Below are positions 9,031-19,553 of a DNA stretch of 19,993 nucleotides, one piece after another. The translations under genes and the position numbers were made by a program. The notes under the pieces were generated by a model, which made no database searches, had not been told where the DNA came from, and saw nothing but the letters and a program-made list of their open reading frames with translations. The DNA comes from Rhypophila decipiens (taxonomy: Eukaryota > Ascomycota > Sordariomycetes > Sordariales > Naviculisporaceae), in NCBI GenBank assembly GCA_033297075.1, contig MU858359.1, forward strand, positions 1 through 19,993, in the 5' to 3' direction. The first letter of the stretch is position 1, and every line of letters starts with the position of its first letter.

Positions 9031-11197
9031 TCAACGTGTAACCAGATGCGCCAGCGTTGTCTGAGCCAAGAGGTCCTGCACCGACATGGAAGCTATGCCA
9101 GCCTTCTTGCCCCCCGAGTCGGTCGCGTCATTTTCAGCCTTGACAATATCCACAACCATCTTCATCAACTCAATAAGCTGAAGTCGGCCCAGATCTTCCG
9201 CAGTCTTCTTCCGAAGCACCTTGTCGCACTCGGTGCGGATGATGCGCCGAGCTGCGGCTCTTGACCCGATATTCGCGCCTCGATCAACCAGCTCCTCTGC
9301 AGTGGTGACATGGCATGTCAGATTCTCACAGGTACTGCTGGTACTTGTTCGTGCAACAACATCTCGCGCAAACATCCTGCAGACAATGTGCAGTGCCGTG
9401 TCTCCCTTGCGGTCCTGGGCGTTGACCGGCGCTCCATGTTGGAGCAGTGTTCGGACTGATTCAACATCGCGCATATAGACCGCCCCAGACAGTGGAAACT
9501 GCCCGTTGCTATCCCTTGCGAAAACTTTGGCTCCGTGTCTCAGCAGGATGCCAGCACAGCGTCCCCTGGCGAGGTGGGGAGCAGTGACGCCCGTTGCTGC
9601 CGCAGCCACATCTATACGCTTACACGTCACAGAGATATCGGCACCGCTCCCGAGAAGAATCTCGACCATTTCACCATCTCCCTTGTATGCTGCCACGTGA
9701 AGAGCCGCAAGTTGCGACCCCCACTCGGTTGTTGACTTGGTCTCGTTGATGGGCGCGTCGCATTGCAAGAGTAGCTTAACCATGGCCACATCGCCCCTGT
9801 CGACGGCTGCACAAAGCAGAGTCAGGTCGTCGGTCCCCTGCACCTCGGCGCCGTGTTTGACAAGCAGCTCAACTGCTTCCAGCTGTCCACTCTGCACGGC
9901 AAGCGATAGTGGCGTCCTAAATGTGCCGCGATCAATCGAGTCACAGCAGGCCGAGAACACAGGTGCTGATTCCTCCTCGAGGAGGTATCGCAGCACGGGC
10001 ATGTTGTTCTTGCGCACGGCCAGATACACGATGGCTGAGCTCTGCCCGTCCCGGCCGCCAACTCGGGCCCCGCTCTTGACCAGGAGCTTGACAACCTCAA
10101 GATTTCCTTGCATCACGGCGTAGTGCAAGGGAGAAAGGCATCTCGAATCGGTCGCGTTGATGTCGGCCACGCCCACTTGGGTGATTTGGTGTCTTGCCCA
10201 CTCGAGGTCACCGTCACGACATGCCTGGCAGAGGTGTGAGAATGCGAGCTTTTGGTCCTTTCCTGCTATAGTACTAGCACCGCCTACTTTCAGGGCGCCA
10301 AAGAGCCTTGATAGTGACGATGGGGATTTTGCTGCTGTTGTCTCTGGGACGCTGGCATGAGATGAAGCCGACCAAGTGGAGACGGCGCTGTCTGGCGCAT
10401 TCCTGCTGCTGTGACTGTCCCCCAGAGGGCTCAACAGGCTGCTATCAAGACTACTCTTGGTAGTTGCGGGGGACAGATCATTGGTAATGAAGGATGCTCG
10501 CCCCTTTCCCATGTCATAACTGCCGTTCCGCCGGGTTCGGGTGGGCAAGCTGTCTCTCCGTCGGCGAATCATATCAGCATCTCTTGATCCTCTCAGCAGA
10601 AGCTTGAGGTTCTCGCTAGTCTCGAGGACAGAGTCCTGGTCCTCGGGTCGATTTCTGAATTCGCATCATTGCGTCGACATTTTCAGTTAGCCACGTATAT
10701 CTGCCAGACAGAGAATCAGAATAGTACTAGCTCACATACAGTGAAAGCAGTTGATTCACGAAACTGAAGATTTGGCATTGTGTTGCAATCATACGAGTAC
10801 AGTCCTGTAAGGCTTGCTGACTTTCCGCAAGTGATGACGACGTAGAAGGCGCCAAAGGGACAGAAGCGCGACCGAGACTCGTCAGGATCTCGTCCTCGAT
10901 GTGTGTTATGATGTCCGTTGCCGTCGAGAAAGCCGAGTATATGGTCTCCTGGGCGTAGTCCGAGACGTTCCCGACGTTATAACCATCGAGCGACTTTTGC
11001 AGCTGATTATTGACGAGGGTCTCGAACATCCTGAGCTGCGTGCCCAGCTGGTTTGCGCTTTGGGACGTTGCAGCTACACCTTCTCGGTGAAGGAACTCAC
11101 GCACGCCCTGCGATGTGGACTGTAGTCGGGTGCCAAAGTCTCTGCAGGTTTCCGATAATGCCTGTTTTGAGAGTGATTCGCCAGAAATAGAAGTCAT
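9031..11197 (-). CDS. Ankyrin-repeat protein with uncharacterised N-terminal domain
   Basis: The model is complement join(10740-11197, 9031-10654), 693 aa. The 85-nt intron has a GTATGT donor, a GCTAAC branch point and a TTCAG acceptor. This choice joins the two frames exactly, whereas the alternative GTGAGC donor 4 nt downstream does not. Residues 1-152 are helical-looking, Ser/Gln/Leu-rich, and unlike any domain I can name; N-terminal regulatory domains of this kind precede ankyrin arrays in many fungal proteins. A Ser-rich linker (about 200-275) follows. Ankyrin repeats cover about 290-620, visible as SPLHYAVMQGNLEVVKLLVKSG, TPLSLAVQSGQLEAVELLVKHG, AALHVAAYKGDGEMVEILLGSG and TALHIVCRM. Ankyrin arrays bind partner proteins, so a scaffold role is likely and no enzyme activity is expected. 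Without the splice the locus would be miscalled as two genes. Confidence 0.85.
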
Positions 11198-11813
11198 GGT
11201 GGGCTTTTCGCAGCTTGCCCAAGGAGCGCGATTTCTGTATGTCGGGGAGATAATTGCGTCACTCTAGAGTTCTTATTCGTCTGAGTTTTGGAAGCATCAA
11301 TGAGGAGGACTGACTTGTTGTTCCGAGATAAGGATAATGATCAGCTGAGGTTCGATGGCTGTGCCGGACCACCGAATTGGTCCGTGGCGGCGGCCATACA
11401 GGACCTGAGCCACGAAAGTGTTTGTCTGCCCTATAAGATCACGAAGTCTTATCTTGCGGCGCAGATACGAGTTTGGTTAGGGTGGTTATCTCTAATCTGA
11501 ACACCTCTCTTAATACCAAGGCCAGGACTCATCGTTGTGTGTACTTGTGAGTTTAATTGACTCGAAAGAAAAAAAGTATAAACGATAGAAGGTATTTACA
11601 AAAGAGATATGATACAGAAGCCATGTATGTTGGTCTAGTTGGTATTTCCACCCCTCTTCCCATCTCGCTCCCCTCCCCTTTGTGTTTTCTCAAGTTGCCT
11701 TTCCAACATCCAGGTCAGTCAGTTAGTTCGTCAATCGACGAATGTCGTCATCTCTCCATGTCATCATCATTACGATCCATAATCCGCATACTGTCAAGCC
11801 ATTTGCTAATGAC
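11198..11813. other. Intergenic region upstream of the ankyrin gene
   Basis: This stretch holds the promoter of the ankyrin gene and the 3' flank of the KDEL-protein gene; both genes are on the minus strand. Two short inverted repeats are visible: CGGACCA/TGGTCCG (11365-11371 and 11378-11384) and ATAAGA/TCTTAT (11433-11438 and 11447-11452). Short open frames on the plus strand show no family features. Confidence 0.45.
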
Positions 11814-12894
11814 TTAAAGCTCATCTTTCTCGGCAGCAGCCTCAGTCTTCTTCTCCTCCTCCTTGGGGGCCTCCTCCTTCTTCTCCTCGGTCTTGGGGGC
11901 TTCCTCCTTCTTCTCTTCCTTCTTCTCCTCAGTCTTGACGGCCGTCTCCTCCTTCTTCTCAACCTTGGGAGCAGGCGCATCAATCTCGGGGTCGAGCTTC
12001 TCGCCCCTCTTGAGCTTCAAGAGATCAGCGCGGACGGTGAACTCCATCGCCCTCCAGCCGATCCTCCTCTTGGCCGTGGTATGGCGGGTTGGGTACGCGA
12101 TCACACCGAGGTCGTTGGGCTTGGGGCTGTACTTGGAGATGTCGAGCAGCTCCGCTATTAATTTCACAATCGACAGTTAGCAATGTTGTCTCTCTCTCCA
12201 ACAACCAACCAAAGCAAAAGAAAAAAGAAAACTCACAATCACACCCACTCCCCTCGGCAACCCACAAAGGAAGCGTCTCATACAAGGCCCCCGGCGCAAA
12301 AATAACAATGCGCTTATCATCCACCCCCGCGCGATCCTTGATGGGGATCACGCTCGGCGTAGCAGCAACAGAGACAGTCGCCGTGGGCCTGACTTCTCCC
12401 TCGGCCCGCTCAAAGACAGCATACAAGCCCGCAGCGTCCTCCTCCTTGCGGTTCCTGTCCTCAATCCACTCCCTCACGGCGAGCGGAACCTGATCGTACG
12501 CCATCATGAGCAAGTTCCGATCATATCCGTGAGGGTCGACACCATCCCACGAACCGGGATATTCCAACTTGGAAAAGACCTTTTTCAGACCCTCGCGGTA
12601 TCCCAGGATTCCGTGGGGTGGCTTCTCGGATAAATCGTCAAGGAGGAACTCCTCGGCGTGGAAGGTCTTTTCGTTGGAGCAGACGGCCGCAAACTTGTTG
12701 AGACGTTTGGCTGCTTCGGGGGTGGAGGGATGGAACGGGTCTGTCCATTTCCAGTTGGGGACGGGCGCGGGCTTGCCGTCTGGTCGCTTTGGTGGAGAGC
12801 CCATGCCAGGAATCTTCATGCCCCCGAGTCCCCCGATTGCGTTGGCCCCGCTGGCGAGGCAGCTTGCTGCTGCTAGTGCGGTTTGGAGCTTCAT
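11814..12894 (-). CDS. ER-lumen protein with Lys/Glu-rich tail and KDEL signal
   Basis: The model is complement join(12237-12894, 11814-12154), 332 aa. The 82-nt intron has a GTGAGT donor, a GCTAAC branch point and an AATAG acceptor. A signal peptide (1-19, MKLQTALAAASCLASGANA) and a C-terminal KDEL (329-332) together indicate retention in the ER lumen. The conserved-looking core (about 45-270) has aromatic and charged segments such as NWKWTDPFHPST, PPHGILGYREGLKKVF and PTRHTTAKRRIGWRAMEF, which I cannot assign to a family. Residues 281-328 are almost only Lys, Glu, Ala and Pro in imperfect EEKKEEAPK repeats. Such acidic/basic tails occur in some ER chaperones and calcium-binding proteins, so a chaperone or cofactor role is possible but unproven. 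The start codon is preceded by A at -3 (CAAAATG). Upstream there is a TTTTTAAA sequence and a pyrimidine-rich tract. Confidence 0.8.
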
Positions 12895-13795
12895 TTTGAT
12901 TTAGAATAACTTGTTGGAGATTGAAGGAGATCTGAACCAGTCAAGTTGGAGCAAAACGTCCAAGTTGCAACAAAAGAAGGAAAGGGAACAAGGAAAACGG
13001 TCAAGGAGGGGCGGCGAGCTGCTTTAAAAAGGACCAAGTCCACCGAGTGGTCTCCATTTTCGCATTGACAGTCCTGACATTACAACTTTTTTTTGTTGAT
13101 GTCGTGTTGTCCTCCGGCACTCGTCCTCCGCGATTTCCAGATACGACAGTGGTGCTTCCCCCGTTCTTCAACTTTTAAATGGCATTTTCCTGCACCTGCT
13201 CCAATTTTCCCCACTCTCGGTTGGAGACGGAGCGGAACGGCTTGGGGTAGACGGCACTAGCACCCCTGTCGATGACACTCCACGGACCACGGCCCGGGCA
13301 TGAGAGTGCGGAGATGGCTTGGCATGCAGGAATCTGGCCGGGGTCAACGGTTCCTTGGAGGTTGGGGTAGCTTGATTCTCGATCAGGACAGCAAACAACT
13401 CCATTCTCGGATCCACGCTTCGTTGAAGGTTTGGAAATTTTCTTATTGATTTTGAGACACCTTGCCTAATAGTATTCACGGTCCATACTTTAAATCAAGA
13501 AAGAGACAAAGATATCAACTAACCGCATACCCAGATCCAAAGTAGTTCGCTCCCAGACCCCGTTCCATTCCCAAATCATCATCTCATTATGACCATCATT
13601 GTGCCATCCAAAATCGTCAGTGGTAAGAAAGAAAAATGTGGTATCAAACGTTGTAATGAAAGACTAAGCGATCAAGTTCCCTTTTGCGAAAATTCCCAAT
13701 ACCAACAAACGCATTGTCAATCCAAATACTTCAAGATCCAACCTCCAAGATGCGGCAACCTGAAGCTCACCGACTTTGTCGTGTCCAGCTCCGGC
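12895..13795. other. Intergenic region upstream of the KDEL-protein gene
   Basis: This stretch carries the promoter of the KDEL-protein gene (TTTAAAAA at 13023-13030, which is TTTTTAAA on the coding strand) and the 3' flank of the transporter gene. A minus-strand frame at 13168-13479 could encode up to 103 aa, but it starts at GTG and has no recognisable features or clear splice partner. No repeat or RNA gene is seen. Confidence 0.5.
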
Positions 13796-15572
13796 TCATA
13801 CACGCGTAGCAGGATCAGCGGCAGGCCGACCATCACCAAGACTATGCTCCTCAGCCCGGCCCATGTCTGAGCTGACCTTGCGCTCCTCGTGCAGTCCGCC
13901 CTGGCCAGAGACGCTGGCCCTCTCCCTCTCCTTAAAAGTAATCGTGGGCCTCCACTCTTTCGACTTGCGGGCAGACTTGCACTCAACGTAGAGCTCGTTG
14001 ATCTGCTCGAGCGAAAGACCCTTGGTCTCGTAGATGAGAAAGTAGACAAAGGCAATGCAGAGGAAACAGCAGGCGAACCAGATGAAGAAGATCTTGCTTT
14101 GGAGGTTGGCGTAGCCGTCGCCGTAGTTGACTAGGTAGGGCGTCGAGTAGGCGATTGCCCAGTTGAAGAGCCACTGTGGAGAGTTAGCTGATTTCCTGTT
14201 CTAGAATATGATAGACCGGCAAGAGAAACTCACATTCGTAGCTGTCGTCATCGAAAGCTGACGAGCACGGTTCTTGAGAGGGAAGATCTCGCCCGTGACG
14301 ACCCAAGCCAGGGGACCCCATGTCGAAGCAAAGAAGAAGATGTAGATACAAACAAAGGCGATGCCTGCTTGCTGGGCTGCCACATTATGGACTATAATGT
14401 TGCCCCTGGCGTCTTGGCTTGTCGTGGTCGTGCCGAGCATGCCAACCAGGAACTGACTGATGCACATGCCCACGGCGCCCCACAAAAGGAGAGGTCTGCG
14501 TCCCCATTTGTCGATGGCCCAGAGACCGGGGATGGTAGAGACGACATTGATCGACGATGTAATCATGGTAATCACAAATGCGTTGGTGATGCCCGAGTTC
14601 TTAAAGTACTGTGTGCCGTAGTAGAAGATGAAATTGATGCCAGTCAGTTGCTGCAGAGCTTGGATGCCCATGCCTGTCAGGGTCCTCTTTCGCATGCCTT
14701 TCCGGAAGCAGTCTCTGTAACTTGCTTTGCCGAGGCTCGTCTCATAGTTGTGGCTGGCTTGGATTTCCCCGAGCTCTTCTTGGATGGACGGATGGTCAGG
14801 AGCCAATCTGCGCAGCATACCCAGAGACCGAGCAGCCTTGTCAGGCCGGTTCCGCTTTATCAAGTACCGAGGGGTTTCGGGAAGAAAAAGCATGCCGATG
14901 ATGAGAATCAGAGACCACGCAAACTGAATAGCGATGGGAATGCGGTACGATCCCGTGTCTTGTCGAGATTGGGTAGCGTTGTCCACGACAGCCGCAAGCA
15001 GCAGCCCGATGGTGATGGCGAGTTGGTAAGCGCCGACGATGGCACCACGAATCCATTTGGGCGCAGTTTCGGATTGATAGAGAGGAACTGGAAGGGTTAG
15101 TCGGAGGTCAGTGAAGAAGCTGCGAAGAGGACCTACTGAGGGCCGAGACAAGACCAACACCGAATCCAGCAAAGAATCGACCGGCGAGGAAAAGTGGAAG
15201 AGACGTGGCGGCGGTCTGGAATATGACACCGACATTGAAGACCCAGCAGGAAGCAACGAGAGCCCAGCGACGACCAATGTGGTCAGCCATCAACGGCGAG
15301 AACAGAGCGCCGAAGAAAGTGCCAGCTGAGAGAATCGAGACAATGGCCGAGGACTGGGAGGGCGATACGTCGAGGTGGCCCTTTGGGTTAACGTATCCGG
15401 TGGAGAAGAGATTTTGCCAATAGTCCATAGCGATGATGCCACCGATAGTGCCCGTGTCATAGCCGAACAGAACACCACCAAAGGCGACGAACGCGCCGAT
15501 ACAGATGGCCGGCCATGATGCCCCGGGCTCATCAGCCGGCTTCGCAATGGGGATCTTGGCGACTTTGGCCAT
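13796..15572 (-). CDS. Sugar-porter family MFS transporter (hexose transporter-like)
   Basis: The model is complement join(15137-15572, 14234-15087, 13796-14173), 555 aa, the usual length for a 12-helix fungal sugar porter in the plasma membrane. Introns are 49 and 60 nt with donors GTAGGT and GTGAGT, CTAAC branch points and CAG acceptors. Family motifs appear in order: FGGVLFGYDTGTIGGI in TM1, ADHIGRRWA in the first cytoplasmic loop, GRFFAGFGVGLVSAL spliced to IPLYQSETAPKWIRG (sugar-transport signature), LPETPRYLI before the central loop, QQLTGINFIFYYGTQ in TM7, DKWGRRPLLL, and YETKGLSLEQI after TM12. QQLTGIN favours hexoses such as glucose. The closest named relatives I would expect are fungal high-affinity glucose transporters or RCO-3-type sensors, but substrate cannot be fixed by reading. 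The 5' flank contains CreA-type SYGGRG sites, consistent with carbon regulation. Confidence 0.92.
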
Positions 15573-17385
15573 GATGGTAGACCAAACTCTGTTTCTCTAG
15601 AGGAGGCCAATGATAGGACGTGGGTTCGTGGCTAGTTAGTTGCTAATTAGTGCGCTGTGAACGCCAGACTCCATGCAGAAAGTGGAATGGGCAGGCAAAT
15701 GGCGTTGAACTGGGGAAGGAACGGCCACGAGGAACATAAATGGTGGAAGACCTCTCTTTATGGGAGAAGCACCGATGACGCCGATGACCGAGGTGGCTGC
15801 GGGGTCCAAGGGGCCATTTCTTTTCTGACAATTGTGACTGAAAGGGCCGAAAAGGTCAGGTATTTGAAACCCGGTTACATGACGGCTTGAGGGGTAGGTC
15901 GTAGTAAGTAAGCTGGTCACGGGTGTCAGGTTGTACTAGTAGAGGAGCGCTCGTGTGAGCCTGTGCGGGAGCAAAGACATGCATACACTGGCTTGACGGG
16001 GCTGATACCTGGATCGGGAACTTGATGTCCAGCATGAACGGAGTAAGAATAGGATGGATCGGGTGGCGGGACGGTAGGCGAATCAGCTTCATCGCCGACC
16101 CACCTCGGCATCGTGGTCCGAGGCGTCGAGGGCATTGAGATGTTGGACAGAGAGAAGGTCTTCTTTCTCCGTGGTTAGTAATCGTTGGTGAGCCAATCCG
16201 AGGCGATACTCCAATCCTGGGGAAACCGGGATTCTCGGTCATCAGACGTCATGGGTGAGGTGCAGTCACCTGCACCTGCAGCCACCAGAGCGGTCAAGCC
16301 CGCGTCCCGCGACAAAGACATCCGCGAAATTGGGAGGGCAGTCTGCTCTGGATATAAAATCCGGGGATGAAAGACGGCGTTTTTCTGGACATAAATACTA
16401 GGCTTAAACCGGACAGGTGCGTTGTTGATTCCGTGGCATTGTTGGTCGTTTTATGGAGTTAGAGTGGCATTGGTGTGGCATTGGTGAAGCTTGTTCGAAC
16501 ATTGGGCAAGCTTATAATTGGTGCTTCCATGGGCAATGACGAAGGGGCGTTGCGCCGGTGTGTGCCTGTGGTTAAGCGGGGAAAGCTGAGAAAAGAACGA
16601 AATATTAGCGATTGGCTGGCCGTTGAGAAGAGAGAAAGAAAAACGGCAGTTGCGGTCTGGGCGGCTCGAATGTTCCACAAAATTTGCTAAAGTTAACTTC
16701 GACTTTTAGTTCCTCCTGCTCTATGTGTTTGGGGACTTTGTGTCCAATCCGGGAAATGGCTGTCTCCATCTCGCCCGCTTCGAATTCCAAATATCGCAAT
16801 TCCCATACTGGACCAACCCATAAAAAAAAATCAGTCCATTTTGCGTCAGGTGTCCAAGCCAGATTTTCCCCAGGTCTCGCTCTGTGTGGCTCGCTTTTTT
16901 TAGCCAATAGCGGTTGGTACCGTCCCGGAGCAAGGAACCTGTTTGCTGTTCTTTGTTTGTCAGCGTGTGGAACCATGTTTGCAATTGACGACGTTCCTCT
17001 CTACAATATATCTGACTGAATAAACTCACTCAAGTTGAGCTAAAGGTCGCCGTATTTGAATCAGATTCCCATAGATTCCCTTATAAACATACATAACAGT
17101 TAACAAGATGATAACTGGTCACTGCATCGCAGATTATCACCCCGAACAGGAAGCCAGGGAGCCAAGCTTCGTAGATCCGGCAGCTCGGTACCTTGACGTG
17201 CGCCTGACAGGCGAAGGGGGCGCTCTTCGCGCCGTTGATCAAGCTTATAGTGCGCCAAGTCTACGTGTATACGACTATCCGTATACGACTTGCGATACTT
17301 TCTCTCTCTTTCGTATCCTAGCCACAGCATATAATATTTCAAGTTATCGATACGGTCCTATGAGTAAGCCGTAAATCGATTTTCT
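15573..17385. other. Long intergenic region upstream of the transporter
   Basis: About 1.8 kb without a convincing gene. It contains several SYGGRG (CreA-type) matches on the plus strand: CTGGGG 15710-15715, GCGGGG 15799-15804, CTGGGG 16217-16222 and CCGGGG 16361-16366. It also has a GATATAAAAT sequence at 16351-16360. Short direct repeats are GTGGCATTG at 16433-16441, 16464-16472 and 16475-16483, and GTATACGACT at 17267-17276 and 17281-17290. Open frames of 60-125 codons occur on both strands but show no domain or matching splice structure. Confidence 0.45.
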
Positions 17386-17820
17386 TTATTCAGACTCAGG
17401 CTTGAAGATAGTTTGCCACCTCCAGTTCGCAGGCCGAGGTTCCGCAGTCCATCTTCCCAGGGCACACCCAGTTGATTTCTTTGTTCCGAATTGGAAGTAG
17501 AGCGGGATGAAGTCATCACCGGACGGCTGGTCCCCTAATCATTGTTGGGATATGACGCATGAGGCAGTCTGCCCCGAAGTTGCGAATGACCGGTCTGTAA
17601 AGATGGGCTAACCATATCCGTGGACCAGGTCAATAGCAACCCAGCCAAGGTAAACAGGGCCCCTATTGCACCATCTGGAATCGTAGTATTGAAAAGATGG
17701 GACACGGGAGGATATCTTGTACGAATTTCGTCGAGGGCCCACCTCGATGAGGTCATGGAACACACTGCTGGTATCAGGCTCTTCTATTGTTACCACCACA
17801 AGTTCAACTGGTGCCGACAA
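17386..17820 (-). pseudogene. Possible relic gene: two exon-like blocks without a start
   Basis: Two minus-strand blocks can be joined: about 17820 to 17613, then 17534 to 17386. The 78-nt gap has a GTTAGC donor and a GATTAG acceptor, and the join stays in frame to a TAA stop. The joined reading gives a protein-like sequence containing VELVVVTIEEPDTSSVFHDL, VPSFQYYDSRWCNRGPVYLG, IDLVHGYG and DDFIPLYFQFGTKKSTGC. Codon use there looks coding (GAC CTC ATC GAG GTG). No in-frame ATG exists in the first block, and a TGA lies just upstream of it. A 5' exon would therefore have to lie inside the neighbouring F-box-like gene or be missing. I recognise no family. It may be a degraded gene, an unrecognised 3' part of the F-box-like gene, or chance. 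Confidence 0.3.
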
Positions 17821-17871
17821 AGAAATATTCCAAATTCAGCAACACTTCTGTCCAGAGACAGTCATGCCCAT

Positions 17872-19553
17872 TCAGTCCCAACGTCCCACCCAATGGAACT
17901 GCTCGTTTCTCGCCAGGAACTTGACGCCAGCAAGCTTGAACTTTCCTTCCAGACTATCTCGTTCTTCATCGGTGAGCTTCCACCCGGCCTTGACAACTGC
18001 CAAATTCGGGAACATGCCTGCCCGAGCCGCCTCGGCGAGCCTGACCAGTTCCGGGTAAAACAAATCCGCCCGCTTGAACCAGGCGGAAAAATCCGCCCGC
18101 CTGGATTGGGGTGGACGAGAGTAGTTTGCGATGATTTCGAATCGACGTATGCTTGTGGGTAACAGCGCGACAAAGTCAAGAGAGTGAAAGATGCTAGTCC
18201 CATCCTTCCAAGCCCCGTCAGCACGAGTTCTGGGCTTCACGGCGAGAACAGGACCGTCAATCCTCAGCTCCTCCAGGAACGGAGTGGCCTCGCCAGACAG
18301 CCTCGTCACAGTATCATGCAACCTGATCCTCGTCTCGGAAAGGCTTATCCACATCACTTTTAGCGTCCTTCTTGCACACTCAGAGCGCTCCAGAATCATC
18401 GTGGTACTTGAACACCTCGAGCCTAGGACACGCCCTCAGCAGCCAGAATAACTCGTGGTCTCCCAATACACTGTTCTGGATATCCAGCTCCCTCACATTC
18501 TGCAAAGGGAAAACCGTCCAAGCGGCCAGATAGTCTGGATGGTCAAAATCCCAAGATATGCCGTGATAATCCCCGAAACCGCCTGCAGCACTGAGCATCC
18601 ACGCTCCAATCTTCTCCAAGTTTGGAGCAGCCTCGAAAATGGGCATCGCAATGTCCAAATTGAAGCCCCACCGGAATTCGTGAAGTGCCAGGTAAAGCTC
18701 TTTCAGCTTGGGTAGACTGCCAGGTGCGCAGAATCTCCCGGCCTTGGTGGTATTGTAGCCGAAGCTGCTCTCGAGCATCAGCACTTCGAGCTTGCTGCCT
18801 GTTGATATTTGTCCTCCTCCCCCTGTCACTGGGCTGCCTCCACGTGTATCTTCCGAATCCTCGTCCCCGTCCCCGTCCCCGTCTCCGTCCCTTCTTGCCC
18901 CGGGCCAGTGGCAAGTCCTCCTCATCCTCAGGCGGCAGAACTACACAAAGCGCAATCATCAAAGCCTTCAAGCCACCCTCTCGACAACAATGATACGCTC
19001 GTTCCCACCCGATGCCTCCCCATTCCTCCGCCACCTCCCCCTCCATCAGAATCCAAGTGTCATCATCATCTGCTGCCGATTTCAACCAATCCCACGCCAA
19101 ATTACCGGCAACACCCGTCTCCGTACGAATAAACCTCTTCACCATTTTATTAAAGAGTTTCCTCTCCTCCAAACTCAATACTCGTGTTCCAGGATCCCCC
19201 CACTCTCCCTCGAGCAAATGCCTCACCTGCTTTGCCAGATCAACTCGCTCACACAGCGTGCGAGCCAGGTCAATATACCGCCCATGCTCGGCATCATTCA
19301 AATACGGCCGATGATACAATATCGGATTGACAATATCATACAACATCCTGCACGTCATGCTCAGATCTCGCAATGCTGAAGTACAGATCCACTCGCCATT
19401 GCTAGAGAATGGTGGTCGGAGAGGCATACACACCCGGTGTGGTGCAAATCGTATACGATGCGGGATCAAATCGTCGGGCGGGTTACAATGCGCGCATAAG
19501 GAGCGACCGATTTCGAGCAGGACCAGGTACGGAAGGGAGGCTAGGGATGTCAT
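17872..19553 (-). pseudogene. F-box/LRR-like protein gene with two reading-frame shifts
   Basis: The start is the ATG at 19553 (TSLASLPYLVLLEIGRSL, an F-box-like helix, continuing with ALRDLSMTCRMLYDIVNP); the frame extends upstream only through a TTG. Three minus-strand frames then carry plausible coding sequence in turn. The first runs from 19553 to about 18895 and ends near PPEDEEDLPLARG. The second runs to about 18385 and carries leucine-rich repeat-like text (LEVLMLESSFGYNTTK, LPKLKELYLALHEF, VRELDIQNSVLGDHEL, PRLEVFKYHDDSG). The third runs to the TGA at 17872 (TLKVMWISLSETRI, FLEELRIDG, FPNLAVVKAGWKLTDEER). Each change skips one nucleotide, or an intron of length 3n+1. No good donor-branch-acceptor set exists at either place, although a 49-nt GTGGAG..GCAG segment would fit the first numerically. 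It is a pseudogene, a gene with sequencing errors, or has atypical introns. Intact F-box proteins of this kind would recruit targets to SCF ubiquitin ligases. Confidence 0.55.
18862..18891. repeat. Five-copy CGTCCC hexamer array in the F-box-like gene
   Basis: Five copies in a row, one with a single change (CGTCTC). On the coding strand it reads GGGACG and gives Arg-Gly repeats in the first frame and Asp-Gly repeats in the second. The first frame shift lies at or just before it, in the neighbouring C/G runs. Confidence 0.85.

Noticed and set aside
11365..11452. Two short inverted repeats (7 and 6 bp stems) upstream of the ankyrin gene
   Set aside because: They are short enough to be expected by chance and have no supporting context.
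11723..11983. An Arg/Pro/Leu-rich frame opposite the end of the KDEL gene, and poly-Leu frames on the plus strand
   Set aside because: They are other-frame readings of the repetitive Lys/Glu tail codons of the real gene.
13168..13479. A 103-codon minus-strand open frame
   Set aside because: It starts with GTG (the first ATG gives 78 aa), is stopped just upstream, and no exon could be joined to it.
14369..15100. A 243-codon plus-strand open frame
   Set aside because: It is antisense to the well-supported transporter exon and has no independent features.
16605..17029. Overlapping minus-strand open frames of about 100-120 codons
   Set aside because: Two frames are open together with no domain and no splice signals that extend them; most likely chance.
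17108..17374. An 88-codon plus-strand frame starting with ATG
   Set aside because: It has no recognisable domain, and its reverse strand is open over nearly the same span. Too weak to call a gene.
17620..18162. A 180-codon plus-strand open frame
   Set aside because: It is antisense to the F-box-like gene and the exon-like blocks and shows no family features.
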